A stretch of DNA of 64,000 nt from Thermosynechococcus sichuanensis E542 (GTDB taxonomy: Bacteria; Cyanobacteriota; Cyanobacteriia; Thermosynechococcales; Thermosynechococcaceae): positions 1,721,001 through 1,785,000 of the forward strand of contig NZ_CP032152.1 of the NCBI RefSeq assembly GCF_003555505.1, written 5' to 3'. This document shows positions 34,999 through 46,343 of this stretch, in pieces (position 1 is the stretch's first letter; each line of letters starts with the position of its first letter). The translations under genes were made by a program, and so were the position numbers. The notes beneath the pieces were generated by a model, which was not told where the DNA came from, ran no database searches, and worked only from the letters and a program-made list of their open reading frames with translations.

Positions 34999-35508
34999 AT
35001 GATCTCATCCGGCTCTCACTACCCGATCTTTGGTCCTGAAATTCGTTGTCCCCACTGTCGGCAAGTCATTCCCGCTCTGACCCTCACCGATACCTACCTG
35101 TGCCCACGCCACGGTCCTTTTGAAGCGGATGCCAAAACCGGGGAGTTGATGCACCTGCAATCCGGTCGCATTTGGCGCCTCTGGGACGGCGAATGGTATC
35201 GCCAGCACACCCATCCTGACGGGATTCGCTTTGAAATTCACGATGCCCTCGATCGCCTCTACACCCAAGGCTACCGCGCCACCAAAGTCATTATTGCCGA
35301 ACGCTATCGGGATCTCTTTTGTGCCTACCTCGAACGTAGTACCCCTTGGCGAGGCCCCACGGATCCGCAAATGCTACGCCTCTTTGGTCTGCCCGTTGAG
35401 TTTAGTCCCCCCGCTAGCCAAGAGGAGCGCTGGGATGTGATTAACTTTGATCTCGAAAAAGAACCCGGCGCCCCCATTCGCCCCCCCTATTTTCGGATGT
35501 TTGACTAG
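34999..35508 (+). CDS. TIGR02652 family cyanobacterial protein
   Basis: The 169-residue protein carries the cyanobacteria-specific family signature CxxC-x14-CxxH: CPHC ... CPRH, residues about 15-35. These four residues would bind one zinc, giving a zinc-ribbon-like N-terminus. The rest (WDGEWYRQHTHPDGIRFEIHDALDRLYTQGYRATKVIIAERYRDLF) is conserved in the family and looks globular and soluble. Its function is unknown. It abuts thiL (stop TAG 35506-35508, next ATG at 35511), so the two are likely co-transcribed. Confidence 0.88.
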   Translation: MISSGSHYPIFGPEIRCPHCRQVIPALTLTDTYLCPRHGPFEADAKTGELMHLQSGRIWRLWDGEWYRQHTHPDGIRFEIHDALDRLYTQGYRATKVIIAERYRDLFCAYLERSTPWRGPTDPQMLRLFGLPVEFSPPASQEERWDVINFDLEKEPGAPIRPPYFRMFD

Positions 35509-35510
35509 TG

Positions 35511-36497
35511 ATGCTCACTCTCGCCGACTGTGGCGAACTGGAATTGATTGCTCGCCTGCGTCCCTACTGCCACAGGGAATTGATTGGCGATGATGCAGCG
35601 GTTCTGTCACTACCCCCCGCTGAACAACTTGTTGTCAGTACCGATGTGCTGGTTGAGGGGGTGCACTTTAGTTTAGGCATGACCGGTACGCCGGTAACGA
35701 TGACGCCGCTGGATGTGGGCTGGCGATCGCTGGCCGCCAATTTGTCCGACCTTGCAGCCATGGGGGCATTGCCCTTGGGGTTAACGGTGGGTCTCGCGGC
35801 GCCGCGTAACTGTCCTGTGGCAACGATTGAAGGGATTTACCAAGGGATGGCTGCCTGTGCTCAAGCCTACGGCACCAGTATTATCGGTGGTGATACCTGT
35901 CGCTCTAGCGTTCTCAGTCTCAGCATCACGGTCTTGGGCAGTGCGCCGCCAGAACGGATTATTTATCGCGATCGCGCCCAAGCGGGGGATGTGATTGTCG
36001 TAACCGGTGTTCATGGTGCCTCCCGTGCTGGTCTGGAGTGCCTTTTGTATCCCCAGTGGGCCAGCACTGTGCCCGAACAACTGCGGCAGGCGTGGATCCA
36101 AGCCCATCAACGCCCCCAACCGCGATTAGATCTTGTCCAATGGCTGCGCCACCGGGTGCCCCCGCCGCGTCTTGCCGGTATGGATAGTAGTGATGGTCTG
36201 GCGGCTGCCGTCCTGCAACTCTGTCAAGCCAGTGGGGTGGGTGCAGTTCTTTGGGCGGAGAAAATTCCAATGGTGGGCTATGGCGATCGCCTGCAGGCGT
36301 TGAACTGGGCGCTCTATGGTGGTGAAGATTTTGAACTGGTGTTGTGCCTTACTCCAGAATTGGCTCAGGATCTCTGTAGGGCAGCAGGCGACCACGCTGC
36401 CATTGTTGGCGAAATTATTCCTGAAAAGAGGGTGCAACTCAAGCTCAATGGGGAATTATTGGCCGTGCAGCCCGATCAACTTTTTCAGCACTTTTAG
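35511..36497 (+). CDS. thiL: Thiamine-monophosphate kinase
   Basis: The protein, 328 residues from ATG 35511 (a GTG at 35508 is one codon earlier and overlaps the previous stop), phosphorylates thiamine monophosphate to the diphosphate cofactor. ThiL hallmarks are the GDDAAVL metal loop, STDVLVEGVHF, DLAAMGALPLGLTVGL, GGDTCRS, and DSSDGLAAAVLQLCQ. It follows the TIGR02652 gene by 2 bases, suggesting translational coupling. It is the last gene before the 222-base apcE leader. Confidence 0.95.
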   Translation: MLTLADCGELELIARLRPYCHRELIGDDAAVLSLPPAEQLVVSTDVLVEGVHFSLGMTGTPVTMTPLDVGWRSLAANLSDLAAMGALPLGLTVGLAAPRNCPVATIEGIYQGMAACAQAYGTSIIGGDTCRSSVLSLSITVLGSAPPERIIYRDRAQAGDVIVVTGVHGASRAGLECLLYPQWASTVPEQLRQAWIQAHQRPQPRLDLVQWLRHRVPPPRLAGMDSSDGLAAAVLQLCQASGVGAVLWAEKIPMVGYGDRLQALNWALYGGEDFELVLCLTPELAQDLCRAAGDHAAIVGEIIPEKRVQLKLNGELLAVQPDQLFQHF

Positions 36498-36573
36498 GCG
36501 ATCGGTATGAGCGGGCCGATTCGTTGCCTAAAGTAGGCATGGGTGTTGAGGTCGGGCGCAGCCGTCAAGGAAT

Positions 36574-36591
36574 ATTACAAAAATTCATAAA
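36574..36591 (+). promoter_or_regulatory. HLR1-like element upstream of apcE (possible RpaB site)
   Basis: Positions 36574-36591 resemble the HLR1 consensus KTTACAWW-NN-KTTACAWW: ATTACAAA, two bases, TTCATAAA. One mismatch lies in the first half and two in the second. HLR1 is the RpaB target at many photosynthesis genes in other cyanobacteria, and rpaB follows apcE, but the match is imperfect. Confidence 0.3.
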
Positions 36592-36676
36592 ACTTGGGGG
36601 CGATCGCCGACAAATCCCCATAAATTTATACATTTCTTAAAAAAATGCCGAGCTACCCCCGAATCGTTCTAATCTA

Positions 36677-40139
<3,463 letters not shown>

Positions 40140-40176
40140 GGAGCACTGCCACTAACCACTTGTGAATCTATACACT

Positions 40177-40209
40177 AGCGGATGCTCTTGCAGGGGTGTC
40201 CGCTTTTTT
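40177..40209 (+). terminator. Intrinsic terminator of apcE
   Basis: AGCGGA (40177-40182) and TCCGCT (40199-40204) are perfect reverse complements around a 16-base loop, followed immediately by a run of T to 40209. It stands 37 bases after the apcE stop codon and separates apcE from rpaB. Confidence 0.82.
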
Positions 40210-40224
40210 GTTGGGCAAGAGCAC

Positions 40225-40242
40225 GTTAAAATATGTTAAAGA
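40225..40242 (+). promoter_or_regulatory. HLR1-like direct repeat upstream of rpaB
   Basis: GTTAAAAT (40225-40232), two bases, then GTTAAAGA (40235-40242) fits the spacing of HLR1, KTTACAWW-NN-KTTACAWW, with A in place of C in both halves and one further mismatch. It lies about 135 bases before the rpaB start and could allow RpaB autoregulation; this is inference from motif shape. Confidence 0.35.
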
Positions 40243-40376
40243 TTTTCAATTCTGAAAAGCTCGCAAAATCCCGTCCTAGTCAGGGCTGGGAGTCTTTCTA
40301 TAGCCAGTAAAAAAATGATAGAGTACAAAAAATTCACATTTTAATTTCTATCCATTACTGTCCTCATTGAGTAGGA

Positions 40377-41132
40377 GTGTCCGTTACTTTGGAGAGCCAC
40401 AAAGAAAAGATACTCGTTGTTGATGATGAAGCGAGTATTCGCCGCATTTTAGAAACTCGGCTGTCAATGATTGGCTATACGGTCGTCACTGCCGCCGATG
40501 GCGAGGAAGCCTTGACCACATTTCGGCAGGAGCAGCCGGATTTAGTGGTGCTTGATGTGATGATGCCCAAACTAGATGGCTATGGCGTCTGTCAAGAACT
40601 GCGCAAAGAATCCGATGTCCCCATCATTATGCTCACTGCCCTTGGCGATGTCGCCGATCGCATTACAGGGTTGGAACTGGGCGCCGATGATTATGTGGTC
40701 AAGCCCTTTTCCCCCAAGGAGTTGGAAGCTCGCATTCGCTCCGTGCTGCGCCGCATTGAGAAAACCAGCACCTCTGGCATCCCTAGCTCGGGGGTGATTC
40801 AGGTGGGCAATATTCGCATCGATACCAACAAGCGCCAAGTCTATAAGGGGGATGAGCGCATTCGTCTCACGGGTATGGAATTTATGCTCTTGGAATTACT
40901 CGTGGGTCGCTCCGGGGAACCCTTCTCACGCGGGGAAATTCTCGAGCAGGTGTGGGGCTACACGCCAGAACGCCACGTGGATACGCGGGTGGTGGATGTC
41001 CACATTTCCCGCTTGCGGGCTAAGCTAGAGGAAGACCCCAGTAATCCAGAGTTAATTTTGACGGCGCGGGGAACAGGGTATCTCTTTCAGCGGATTACTG
41101 AATCGGGAGAAGCCAGTAACAAAAACTCATAA
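40377..41132 (+). CDS. rpaB: Response regulator RpaB (OmpR/PhoB family, Ycf27)
   Basis: The 251-residue response regulator has a receiver domain (KILVVDDEASIRRILETRLS, phospho-acceptor Asp in LVVLDVMMPKLDGYG, Lys in VVKPFSPKELEARIR) and an OmpR winged helix (IRLTGMEFMLLELLVGRSGE, VVDVHISRLRAKLEEDPSNP). It matches RpaB/Ycf27, the essential high-light regulator of photosynthesis genes in cyanobacteria and red algal plastids, which acts with the histidine kinase NblS (not in this window). The start is GTG 40377. It sits downstream of apcE, and a membrane-anchored unknown follows 22 bases after it. Confidence 0.96.
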   Translation: MSVTLESHKEKILVVDDEASIRRILETRLSMIGYTVVTAADGEEALTTFRQEQPDLVVLDVMMPKLDGYGVCQELRKESDVPIIMLTALGDVADRITGLELGADDYVVKPFSPKELEARIRSVLRRIEKTSTSGIPSSGVIQVGNIRIDTNKRQVYKGDERIRLTGMEFMLLELLVGRSGEPFSRGEILEQVWGYTPERHVDTRVVDVHISRLRAKLEEDPSNPELILTARGTGYLFQRITESGEASNKNS

Positions 41133-41154
41133 CCCGTTGGCTTGAGGTTGACCC

Positions 41155-41955
41155 ATGGGTAAGCCACACTGGCGCTGGTCAGATGCTTTAAGACTAGGGC
41201 TGACCACTCTAGCCCTTATGATTGTTGCTTTTATGCAGCAGGATGCCCTGCGGCAATTACAGGCGCAAACGGGAGAACAACTCACTGATGCTGAATATGA
41301 GCGCCAGAATGCCCAAACCATTACCCAAATGCGGCTTTTGGCCAATCTCCCTTCCTTTGGCTTTGACAATTTGGTTGCCGATTGGGCATTTTTGCAATTT
41401 CTGCAATTTTTTGGTGATTCCGCTGCTCGCCAGGTCACGGGTTACGACGATGTGCCTGCTTTTTTTGAGGTGATTATCGCTAAAGACCCCCGCTTTGCCC
41501 AAACCTATCCCTACCTCTCGACAGCACTTACAGTCTATGCAGGACAGCCGCAAACCTCTGTGGCTTTGATGGATCGGGGGTTGGCAGCGATGGATCCCGC
41601 CTATCAACCGACGGCCTACTTGGGATGGGTGTTTCGGGCCATGGATGAATTGCTCTTTTTGGGCAAGGGGCAAGCGGCAGCAGAGTCCTACGATCGCGCC
41701 GCAGCTTGGGCAGAAATGAATCCAGATCCCCAGGTACGCGCCGCCGCAGACTATTATCGCTCCTTGGCACAAACCCTACGGCGAGATCCCGATAGTCGCA
41801 TGGCACAGATCAATGCCTGGATTTGGGCATTGGTGAACGCGGTGAGCGATCGCTCCCGACAAACAGCGATAGAGAATATTGAACGCCTAGGGGGCAAAGT
41901 CTCACGACTCCCCGATGGCACTTGGCAAATTCGCCACCCTGAGGATCTGCGGTAA
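41155..41955 (+). CDS. Conserved membrane-anchored protein, TPR-like, unknown function
   Basis: The 266-residue protein has an N-terminal hydrophobic segment (LRLGLTTLALMIVAFMQQDAL, about residues 13-33) that would act as a signal anchor. The following helical region includes FGFDNLVADWAFLQFLQFFGD, a stretch around residues 70-90, and repeated helix pairs (FFEVIIAKDPRFAQTYPYLS, AAESYDRAAAWAEMNPDPQVR) that resemble TPR-like folds. I do not recognise a named family. It follows rpaB by 22 bases and precedes the DUF39 gene by 5, so the three are likely one transcript. Confidence 0.7.
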   Translation: MGKPHWRWSDALRLGLTTLALMIVAFMQQDALRQLQAQTGEQLTDAEYERQNAQTITQMRLLANLPSFGFDNLVADWAFLQFLQFFGDSAARQVTGYDDVPAFFEVIIAKDPRFAQTYPYLSTALTVYAGQPQTSVALMDRGLAAMDPAYQPTAYLGWVFRAMDELLFLGKGQAAAESYDRAAAWAEMNPDPQVRAAADYYRSLAQTLRRDPDSRMAQINAWIWALVNAVSDRSRQTAIENIERLGGKVSRLPDGTWQIRHPEDLR

Positions 41956-41960
41956 CGCCT

Positions 41961-43142
41961 GTGGAGCGCACGATTGCCGAAATTAATGAAAAGATTACAG
42001 CGGGTAAGGCCACGGTTTGGACACTGGCAGAACTCAAAGCTCGCCTTGAAAGCTTGAGTATCGCTGAAGCCACCCGCCGCGTGGATGTGATTACGACGGG
42101 CACCTTTGAACCCATGGAGTCCTCCGGGGCGATCATTAACTTAGGACCGACAGATCCGCCGATTAAACTGCGGCAGTGCTGGCTCGATGGTATTCCCGCC
42201 TATAGTGGTTTTGGCGCTGTCGATCTGTACTTGGGGGCAGCCCAATCCCTTGACCCCAATTCCGAAGCGGGGGAAGAACGAGGGGGTGGCCATGTCATTG
42301 CCGATTTGATTGCCGGTAAAGCCATTCCTCTGCGGGCTGTGGGCTATGTCACCGATTGTTATCCCCGCGCCAGTTTAGAAACGGTGATCAGCAAAGAGAC
42401 GATCAATCAGTTCTATCTCTACAATCCCCGCAATCTTTACCAAAATTTTATTGTGGGGGTGAATGGGGGCGATCGCCCGCTTTATACCTACCTTGGTCCC
42501 CTGCAACCGCAACTGGGAAACGCCGTCTATGCCTGTGGTGGTGCCCTCTCACCCCTGCTGAATGATCCCTACCTGCGACTGGTGGGGATTGGCACGCGCA
42601 TCTTTCTTGGCGGCGGTATTGGCTACGTGGCGTGGGAAGGCACTCAACACTTCCCCTTGCAAAAACGTTTGGCCAACGATACCCCCATTGGCCCAGCAGC
42701 CACCCTTGCCCTAATTGGCGATGCCAAACAGATGGATCCCTTTTGGGTGCGCGGTTGCTATTTCAAGCACTATGGGGCATCCCTAATGTTGGGGGTGGGG
42801 GTTCCGCTGCCGGTGTTGGATCAAGAGGTGATTGCCCGCTGCGCCATTCGCGATGAGGACGTGGTGGCACCGATTATTGACTTTTCTATTCCCCGCCGCG
42901 TGCGTCCCACCTTTGGCATGGTCAACTATGCGCAACTGAAGTCAGGCAAAATCAAGATTGAAGGCAAAACCGTGCGCACCGCTCCCCTCACTAGTCTCTA
43001 CTTTAGTCAACGCATTGCTGAAGTCCTCAAGAGCTGGATCCAGAGTGGTCGTTTTACACTCACAGAACCCATCGCCCCCTTGCCGCGCGATCGCGCCTTT
43101 TTGCCGCAACAACCTTGGATGCCCGCTGCCAGCGATGATTAA
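41961..43142 (+). CDS. DUF39 homocysteine biosynthesis protein
   Basis: The 393-residue protein matches the DUF39 family, for which archaeal members make homocysteine from aspartate semialdehyde and sulfide. Family segments include RTIAEINEKITAGKATVWT at the N-terminus, VDVITTGTFEPMESSGAII, RQCWLDGIPAYSGFGAVDLY, GGGHVIADLIAGK and the C-terminal VVAPIIDFSIPRRVRPTFGMVNYAQL. The archaeal form is often joined to or neighboured by CBS and ferredoxin domain partners; none is fused here. It starts at GTG 41961, five bases after the previous stop. The cyanobacterial reaction is inferred. Confidence 0.85.
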   Translation: MERTIAEINEKITAGKATVWTLAELKARLESLSIAEATRRVDVITTGTFEPMESSGAIINLGPTDPPIKLRQCWLDGIPAYSGFGAVDLYLGAAQSLDPNSEAGEERGGGHVIADLIAGKAIPLRAVGYVTDCYPRASLETVISKETINQFYLYNPRNLYQNFIVGVNGGDRPLYTYLGPLQPQLGNAVYACGGALSPLLNDPYLRLVGIGTRIFLGGGIGYVAWEGTQHFPLQKRLANDTPIGPAATLALIGDAKQMDPFWVRGCYFKHYGASLMLGVGVPLPVLDQEVIARCAIRDEDVVAPIIDFSIPRRVRPTFGMVNYAQLKSGKIKIEGKTVRTAPLTSLYFSQRIAEVLKSWIQSGRFTLTEPIAPLPRDRAFLPQQPWMPAASDD

Positions 43143-43174
43143 TGACTTTTGGCGGGTGGCAACCCTCCTTTCGC

Positions 43175-43180
43175 TATAAT
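43175..43180 (+). promoter_or_regulatory. Putative -10 element (TATAAT) upstream of hmpF
   Basis: A consensus TATAAT lies 33 bases after the DUF39 stop, with no convincing -35 at standard spacing. If used, the hmpF transcript would have a leader of about 230 bases. The whole gap 43143-43419 shows no ORF or RNA gene that I can support. Confidence 0.4.
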
Positions 43181-43419
43181 GACAAATAGTTCAACCACCT
43201 TGGCCTTGACAACTCTCCAGTTCCCGATCTAGTGATTCAGGCCACTGATGAACTCCTGCCGATGGGTGTTTAATAAAAATTAGGGTTCTGGCTTCCAGCG
43301 ATCGCGAACAGACGAAAAAGTGCATCCTTCATCAGCTCAAATCCGTCATGCGTATTATTACGGTTGTTGTATGTTCTAGTTGTGTGTCAGTCTCAGCATT
43401 AGGGTAGAGGTCAAGGGCT

Positions 43420-45105
43420 GTGCAGTATCTCGCCGAGGTGATTAAAAAAACGGGTTTCATGGGGACGAAATCCGAGTTGAAGTTATTGATGCGCGAACAG
43501 TCGGGTTACTGGCATCCTGTCCCCCAAAACGAAGAAACGATTCCCTTTGACAACAGTCGCGACTACGGCAATGGTGTGTTGGTCTTTGTGGAAATGGCCG
43601 CCAACCGCCAAATTCACAATGTGGATGAAGCGACACGCCGTCTCACGGGTATTTTACACGGCTTCACACGCATGCGTGAGCGGTTCCAAAGTCAAGAGGA
43701 AGAAATTGAAGGCTGGAAGCAATCCCTCTCCTATCAAGCGGAAGCCCTCAACCAACGGGAACAGGAATTTGAGCAGCGCAAAGAAGAACTGCAAGAACTC
43801 GAGGCGCAACTAGCGGGTGCTGAAGAGCAACTAGCACAACTCAATAAACTGCGGGAGGAATTGACTGCCGAGGAACAGCGGATTCAAGCGGAGCGGCAAG
43901 CCCTTGAAAATCTCCGCCACCAAGTACACCAGGAGCAGCAGCGCTGGGAACAACTTAAATCAAGCCACAGCGTTGGCCTATCCCCAGAACAAATCCGCCA
44001 AGTGGACTCGATTTTGCAGCAGTTGGCAGAGACCCTCAACAGTAGTGGGCGTCCCCAAATCGCAGAATGTTTTCAAATTTTAGACCAGCAGCAGGCTTTG
44101 CTGAGTCAATACTGGCAGCAACTGGAGCAACTGGAGCAGGAGGTGAGTCAAGGCCAAGCGACCCTAGAGGAGCGCCTGCAAGCCTTTCATCAAAAGGAAG
44201 AGACGTGGCGTACGGCTCAAGAACAATTCTGGCAAGACAGTCGGGCGATCGCCCTGCAGGAGGAACTCTGCCGCTACAAACAATCTGTCCTTGAAAAAGA
44301 ACGTCACCTCCTTGCCCAACAGGAGGAAATGATTCAGCAAATGCGCCAAGCCATGGTCAGTGATCTCACAGAGGCAGTGGATGTCAATGCCCTGATGAAA
44401 ATGCCGATAGAGGAACTCGAAAAAGAAGTGGCCAATCGCGGGAATGATCTCAAACGTGCCTCTGCTTTTGTCAACGATCAAGAAGAAGAGCTAAAAATGG
44501 CTCTGGAGTCCTTGGCAGAACTGGAGCAAAAAGTCAAAGAAGCCAGTGACTTCGATCGCCTGCAACTGGCAGGAGAACTGGAGGACGAACGCCAGCGCTG
44601 TAATCTGCTCAATCAAGCCCTTGAAGGACAGCGGCAAAATATCCGTGAAAAAGAAGCGATCTACAAAATTCACAAGCAAGTGCTAGAGGCACGGCTAGAT
44701 CCCGCCTCCCAACAGGGCATTAGCCTCATTCCCATCCTCAGTGAACTGGAACGCCAGTTTCAGGAGTACAGTGTGGCCGTCAATCAACTGGCGGAGGAAT
44801 TACAGCAGGCCTATACCGATTTAGAAAGTCTGCGCCACGACCTTGAAGAACGTCGCAAACTGCAACAGCAGCAAAAAGAGCAATTGAGCCAAGAAGAACA
44901 GGCACTCATTGAAGAGCAACGTTTGCTCGCCGCCAAACGTGGCCAAGCGAATCTGCTGCGGGAAATTTTGCAACCCGTTCAAGAGCGCCTCAATCATCTG
45001 CGTCAAGGCCTAGAGGGTCTGAACCAAAATATCCTCAATGGTCGTCCCAGTGCCCTCATTTCTGAATTGCAGCAGGTGGTCGTGAATTTGGGTCAAGGAG
45101 CTTAG
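43420..45105 (+). CDS. hmpF: Pilus motility taxis protein HmpF
   Basis: The 561-residue protein starts with the HmpF N-terminal domain (MQYLAEVIKKTGFMGTKSEL, then LKLLMREQSGYWHPVPQNEE and the NSRDYGNGVLVFVEM stretch) and continues as a long coiled coil rich in Gln, Glu and Leu from about residue 90 to 545. HmpF controls type IV pilus activity and phototaxis in Nostoc hormogonia and unicellular cyanobacteria. It is encoded here without the other hmp/che-like genes. The start codon GTG 43420 is consistent with the conserved N-terminus. It has no transmembrane span. Confidence 0.9.
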   Translation: MQYLAEVIKKTGFMGTKSELKLLMREQSGYWHPVPQNEETIPFDNSRDYGNGVLVFVEMAANRQIHNVDEATRRLTGILHGFTRMRERFQSQEEEIEGWKQSLSYQAEALNQREQEFEQRKEELQELEAQLAGAEEQLAQLNKLREELTAEEQRIQAERQALENLRHQVHQEQQRWEQLKSSHSVGLSPEQIRQVDSILQQLAETLNSSGRPQIAECFQILDQQQALLSQYWQQLEQLEQEVSQGQATLEERLQAFHQKEETWRTAQEQFWQDSRAIALQEELCRYKQSVLEKERHLLAQQEEMIQQMRQAMVSDLTEAVDVNALMKMPIEELEKEVANRGNDLKRASAFVNDQEEELKMALESLAELEQKVKEASDFDRLQLAGELEDERQRCNLLNQALEGQRQNIREKEAIYKIHKQVLEARLDPASQQGISLIPILSELERQFQEYSVAVNQLAEELQQAYTDLESLRHDLEERRKLQQQQKEQLSQEEQALIEEQRLLAAKRGQANLLREILQPVQERLNHLRQGLEGLNQNILNGRPSALISELQQVVVNLGQGA

Positions 45106-45108
45106 TTG

Positions 45109-46161
45109 CTAGTTACGCTGCCGCATCGCTTCTCGGACTTTCGTTTCCCCAGTGCGGTTATTTTGCTCACGGTACAGCTTTAGAGCCATTTGATAGGCAC
45201 TGCGAGCCTCCTGACGCCGCCCTTGGGCGGCCAAGGCTTTCCCCAAGCGGTAAAATCCTTCGGGATCTCTTGGATTAATCTGCGTGGCTTGACGATAAAT
45301 CGCCCCAGCTTCAAGGGGATTATTTTGCTGCATTAACAGCTCACCAAAACTGAAGTAGGTGGCCACCCGTTCCGGTTGCAGGGTAATCAGACGGCGATAG
45401 GTTTGAATGGCTCGCTCTGGTTGATTGGCAGCAACGGCGAGTTCTGCCACCTGTTGCAGGAGATCTGGATCCCGCTGACCCAAGTTCGCCGCGCGATCAA
45501 TTGCCTGCCAGCCATTACTCGTGTCCCCAGCCGCTAGGAGAGCCATCCCCAAATTGAGTTGGATCGCGGCATTGCCGGGGGCAAGGGCTGCCGCCTGTTG
45601 CAGATGACTAAGGGCTTCAGGAATATTGCGTTGTTGGAGCAGCAAAACACCTAATCCCTTTTGAGCCGCCCAATTGCGAGGGTCAAGACTGAGGGCGGAG
45701 CGATAGGCCTGTATAGCCCCTTGGGGATCTCCCATGCGGGCGAGAATCACCGCTAGTCCTTCGTAGGCTTGGGCATTGCGGTTATTTAGGCGAATGGCTT
45801 GGCGGTAGGCGGCTGCCGCACCGTGGTTTTCCCCCATCATCCCCAGACTGTAGCCGAGGGCATAGTAAAAATCAGGGTTTTGTTGATCCAGCTCAATGGC
45901 GCGTTGGTAGGCACGGGCGGCTTCGGCAAATTGTCCCTGCTGGGCATAGATGTAGCCAATGGCAGAATGCACGCGGGGATTACGGCTCTCGCTCTGGAGC
46001 AGTTGCTGATAAATGGCCAAGGCTTGGGCATAGTTTCCTGCTTCCACTAACCGTCGCCCTTCCTGCATCAGCGTGCTGACTTGGCTATTGGCGTGAACGG
46101 GTGACGCTAGCCAAAGGCTAAGACTGGCAATACTAGCCCATACAAGGGAATTGAAGCGCAT
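45109..46161 (-). CDS. Secreted tetratricopeptide-repeat protein
   Basis: The 350-residue protein has a signal peptide (MRFNSLVWASIASLSLWLAS, cleavage near PVHA-NSQ) and about eight TPR units from residue 30 to the end, with canonical 34-residue spacing, as in AIGYIYAQQGQFAEAARAYQ and YALGYSLGMMGENHGAAAAY. TPRs form superhelical interaction scaffolds, so it is probably a periplasmic or lumenal adapter. Partners are unknown. It converges on hmpF with 3 bases between the ends and diverges from the EF-G-like gene. Confidence 0.9.
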   Translation of the reverse strand: MRFNSLVWASIASLSLWLASPVHANSQVSTLMQEGRRLVEAGNYAQALAIYQQLLQSESRNPRVHSAIGYIYAQQGQFAEAARAYQRAIELDQQNPDFYYALGYSLGMMGENHGAAAAYRQAIRLNNRNAQAYEGLAVILARMGDPQGAIQAYRSALSLDPRNWAAQKGLGVLLLQQRNIPEALSHLQQAAALAPGNAAIQLNLGMALLAAGDTSNGWQAIDRAANLGQRDPDLLQQVAELAVAANQPERAIQTYRRLITLQPERVATYFSFGELLMQQNNPLEAGAIYRQATQINPRDPEGFYRLGKALAAQGRRQEARSAYQMALKLYREQNNRTGETKVREAMRQRN

Positions 46162-46343
46162 CGTGAGTGAGTCCTCCTCGCAAACATTAACCCCAACTTA
46201 ACGGTTGTTTACAGCTCTCTTAAGAGATACTGCAAATTCCACCAAGGGCGATCGCTAAGGGTTAAGAGATCTAGTTAAGGCAAAACTAAGGCTCTATTCT
46301 GGACAATTTTGACCCGAATGGCAAATCAAAAGGTAGGTGTGCG

